A DNA stretch of 16,915 nucleotides, from the NCBI GenBank assembly GCA_018663485.1, contig JABJQI010000029.1, positions 1 through 16,915 of the forward strand, read 5' to 3'. Origin of the DNA: Opitutia bacterium (GTDB lineage: Bacteria; Verrucomicrobiota; Verrucomicrobiia; Opitutales; Coraliomargaritaceae). How positions within the stretch are numbered: position 1 is the first letter of the stretch; each line of letters begins with the position of its first letter. Shown here piece after piece: positions 14,844 to 16,915 of the stretch. The translations under genes were made by a program, and so were the position numbers. Under the pieces are notes generated by a model. It ran no database searches. It was not told where the DNA came from and saw only the letters and a program-made list of their open reading frames with translations.

Positions 14844-16915
<2,072 letters not shown>

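Overview
The window reads as a chromosomal segment of a polysaccharide-degrading member of the Planctomycetota-Verrucomicrobiota group, most likely a verrucomicrobial Opitutae/Puniceicoccaceae-type organism. This is inferred from the gene mix (exported sulfatase, Tat-exported Gfo/Idh/MocA oxidoreductase, tandem DUF1080 protein, PhoD-like phosphatase, SGNH hydrolase, rhamnose mutarotase) and not from any marker gene with a known sequence. None of the gene starts has a canonical Shine-Dalgarno sequence at normal spacing.

Left part (8-5560): a three-gene minus-strand operon runs from 4216 down to 8. In transcription order it encodes a Tat-exported Gfo/Idh/MocA oxidoreductase, a Sec-exported protein with two DUF1080 (3-keto-glycoside hydrolase) domains, and a PhoD-family metallophosphatase. 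Spacers are 29 and 7 bases. A divergent ROK-family repressor gene (4346-5560, plus) sits across a 129-bp intergenic region that holds a perfect palindrome, a likely operator. Together they look like an exported oxidise-then-cleave glycoside pathway with its own regulator.

Centre (5635-10545): a 1133-residue fusion of an LplT-like lysophospholipid flippase, a PlsC acyltransferase and an acyl-ACP synthetase (membrane lipid repair; minus strand). It is followed by a complete ISL3-type insertion sequence (9189-10545, 1357 bp, 30-bp imperfect terminal inverted repeats, intact transposase). No target-site duplication is visible around the element.

Right-centre (10546-14468): just beyond the IS there is a possible stump of a sulfatase gene (10623-10655). 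Then come an intact S1-type sulfatase (minus), a divergent two-part SGNH hydrolase (plus), about 455 bp without a recognisable gene, and an L-rhamnose mutarotase gene (minus). This block suggests work on sulfated, esterified, rhamnose-containing glycan. Its plus strand has C in excess of G whichever way its genes point. The flanking regions (1-5560 and 14844-16915) have G in excess of C, so the block looks inverted or acquired relative to its surroundings.

Right end (14844-16915): pheT (phenylalanyl-tRNA synthetase beta chain, minus strand), missing its 5' end because the window stops inside it. The 14469-14843 gap holds nothing I can name. I saw no tRNA, rRNA, CRISPR array or clear rho-independent terminator.
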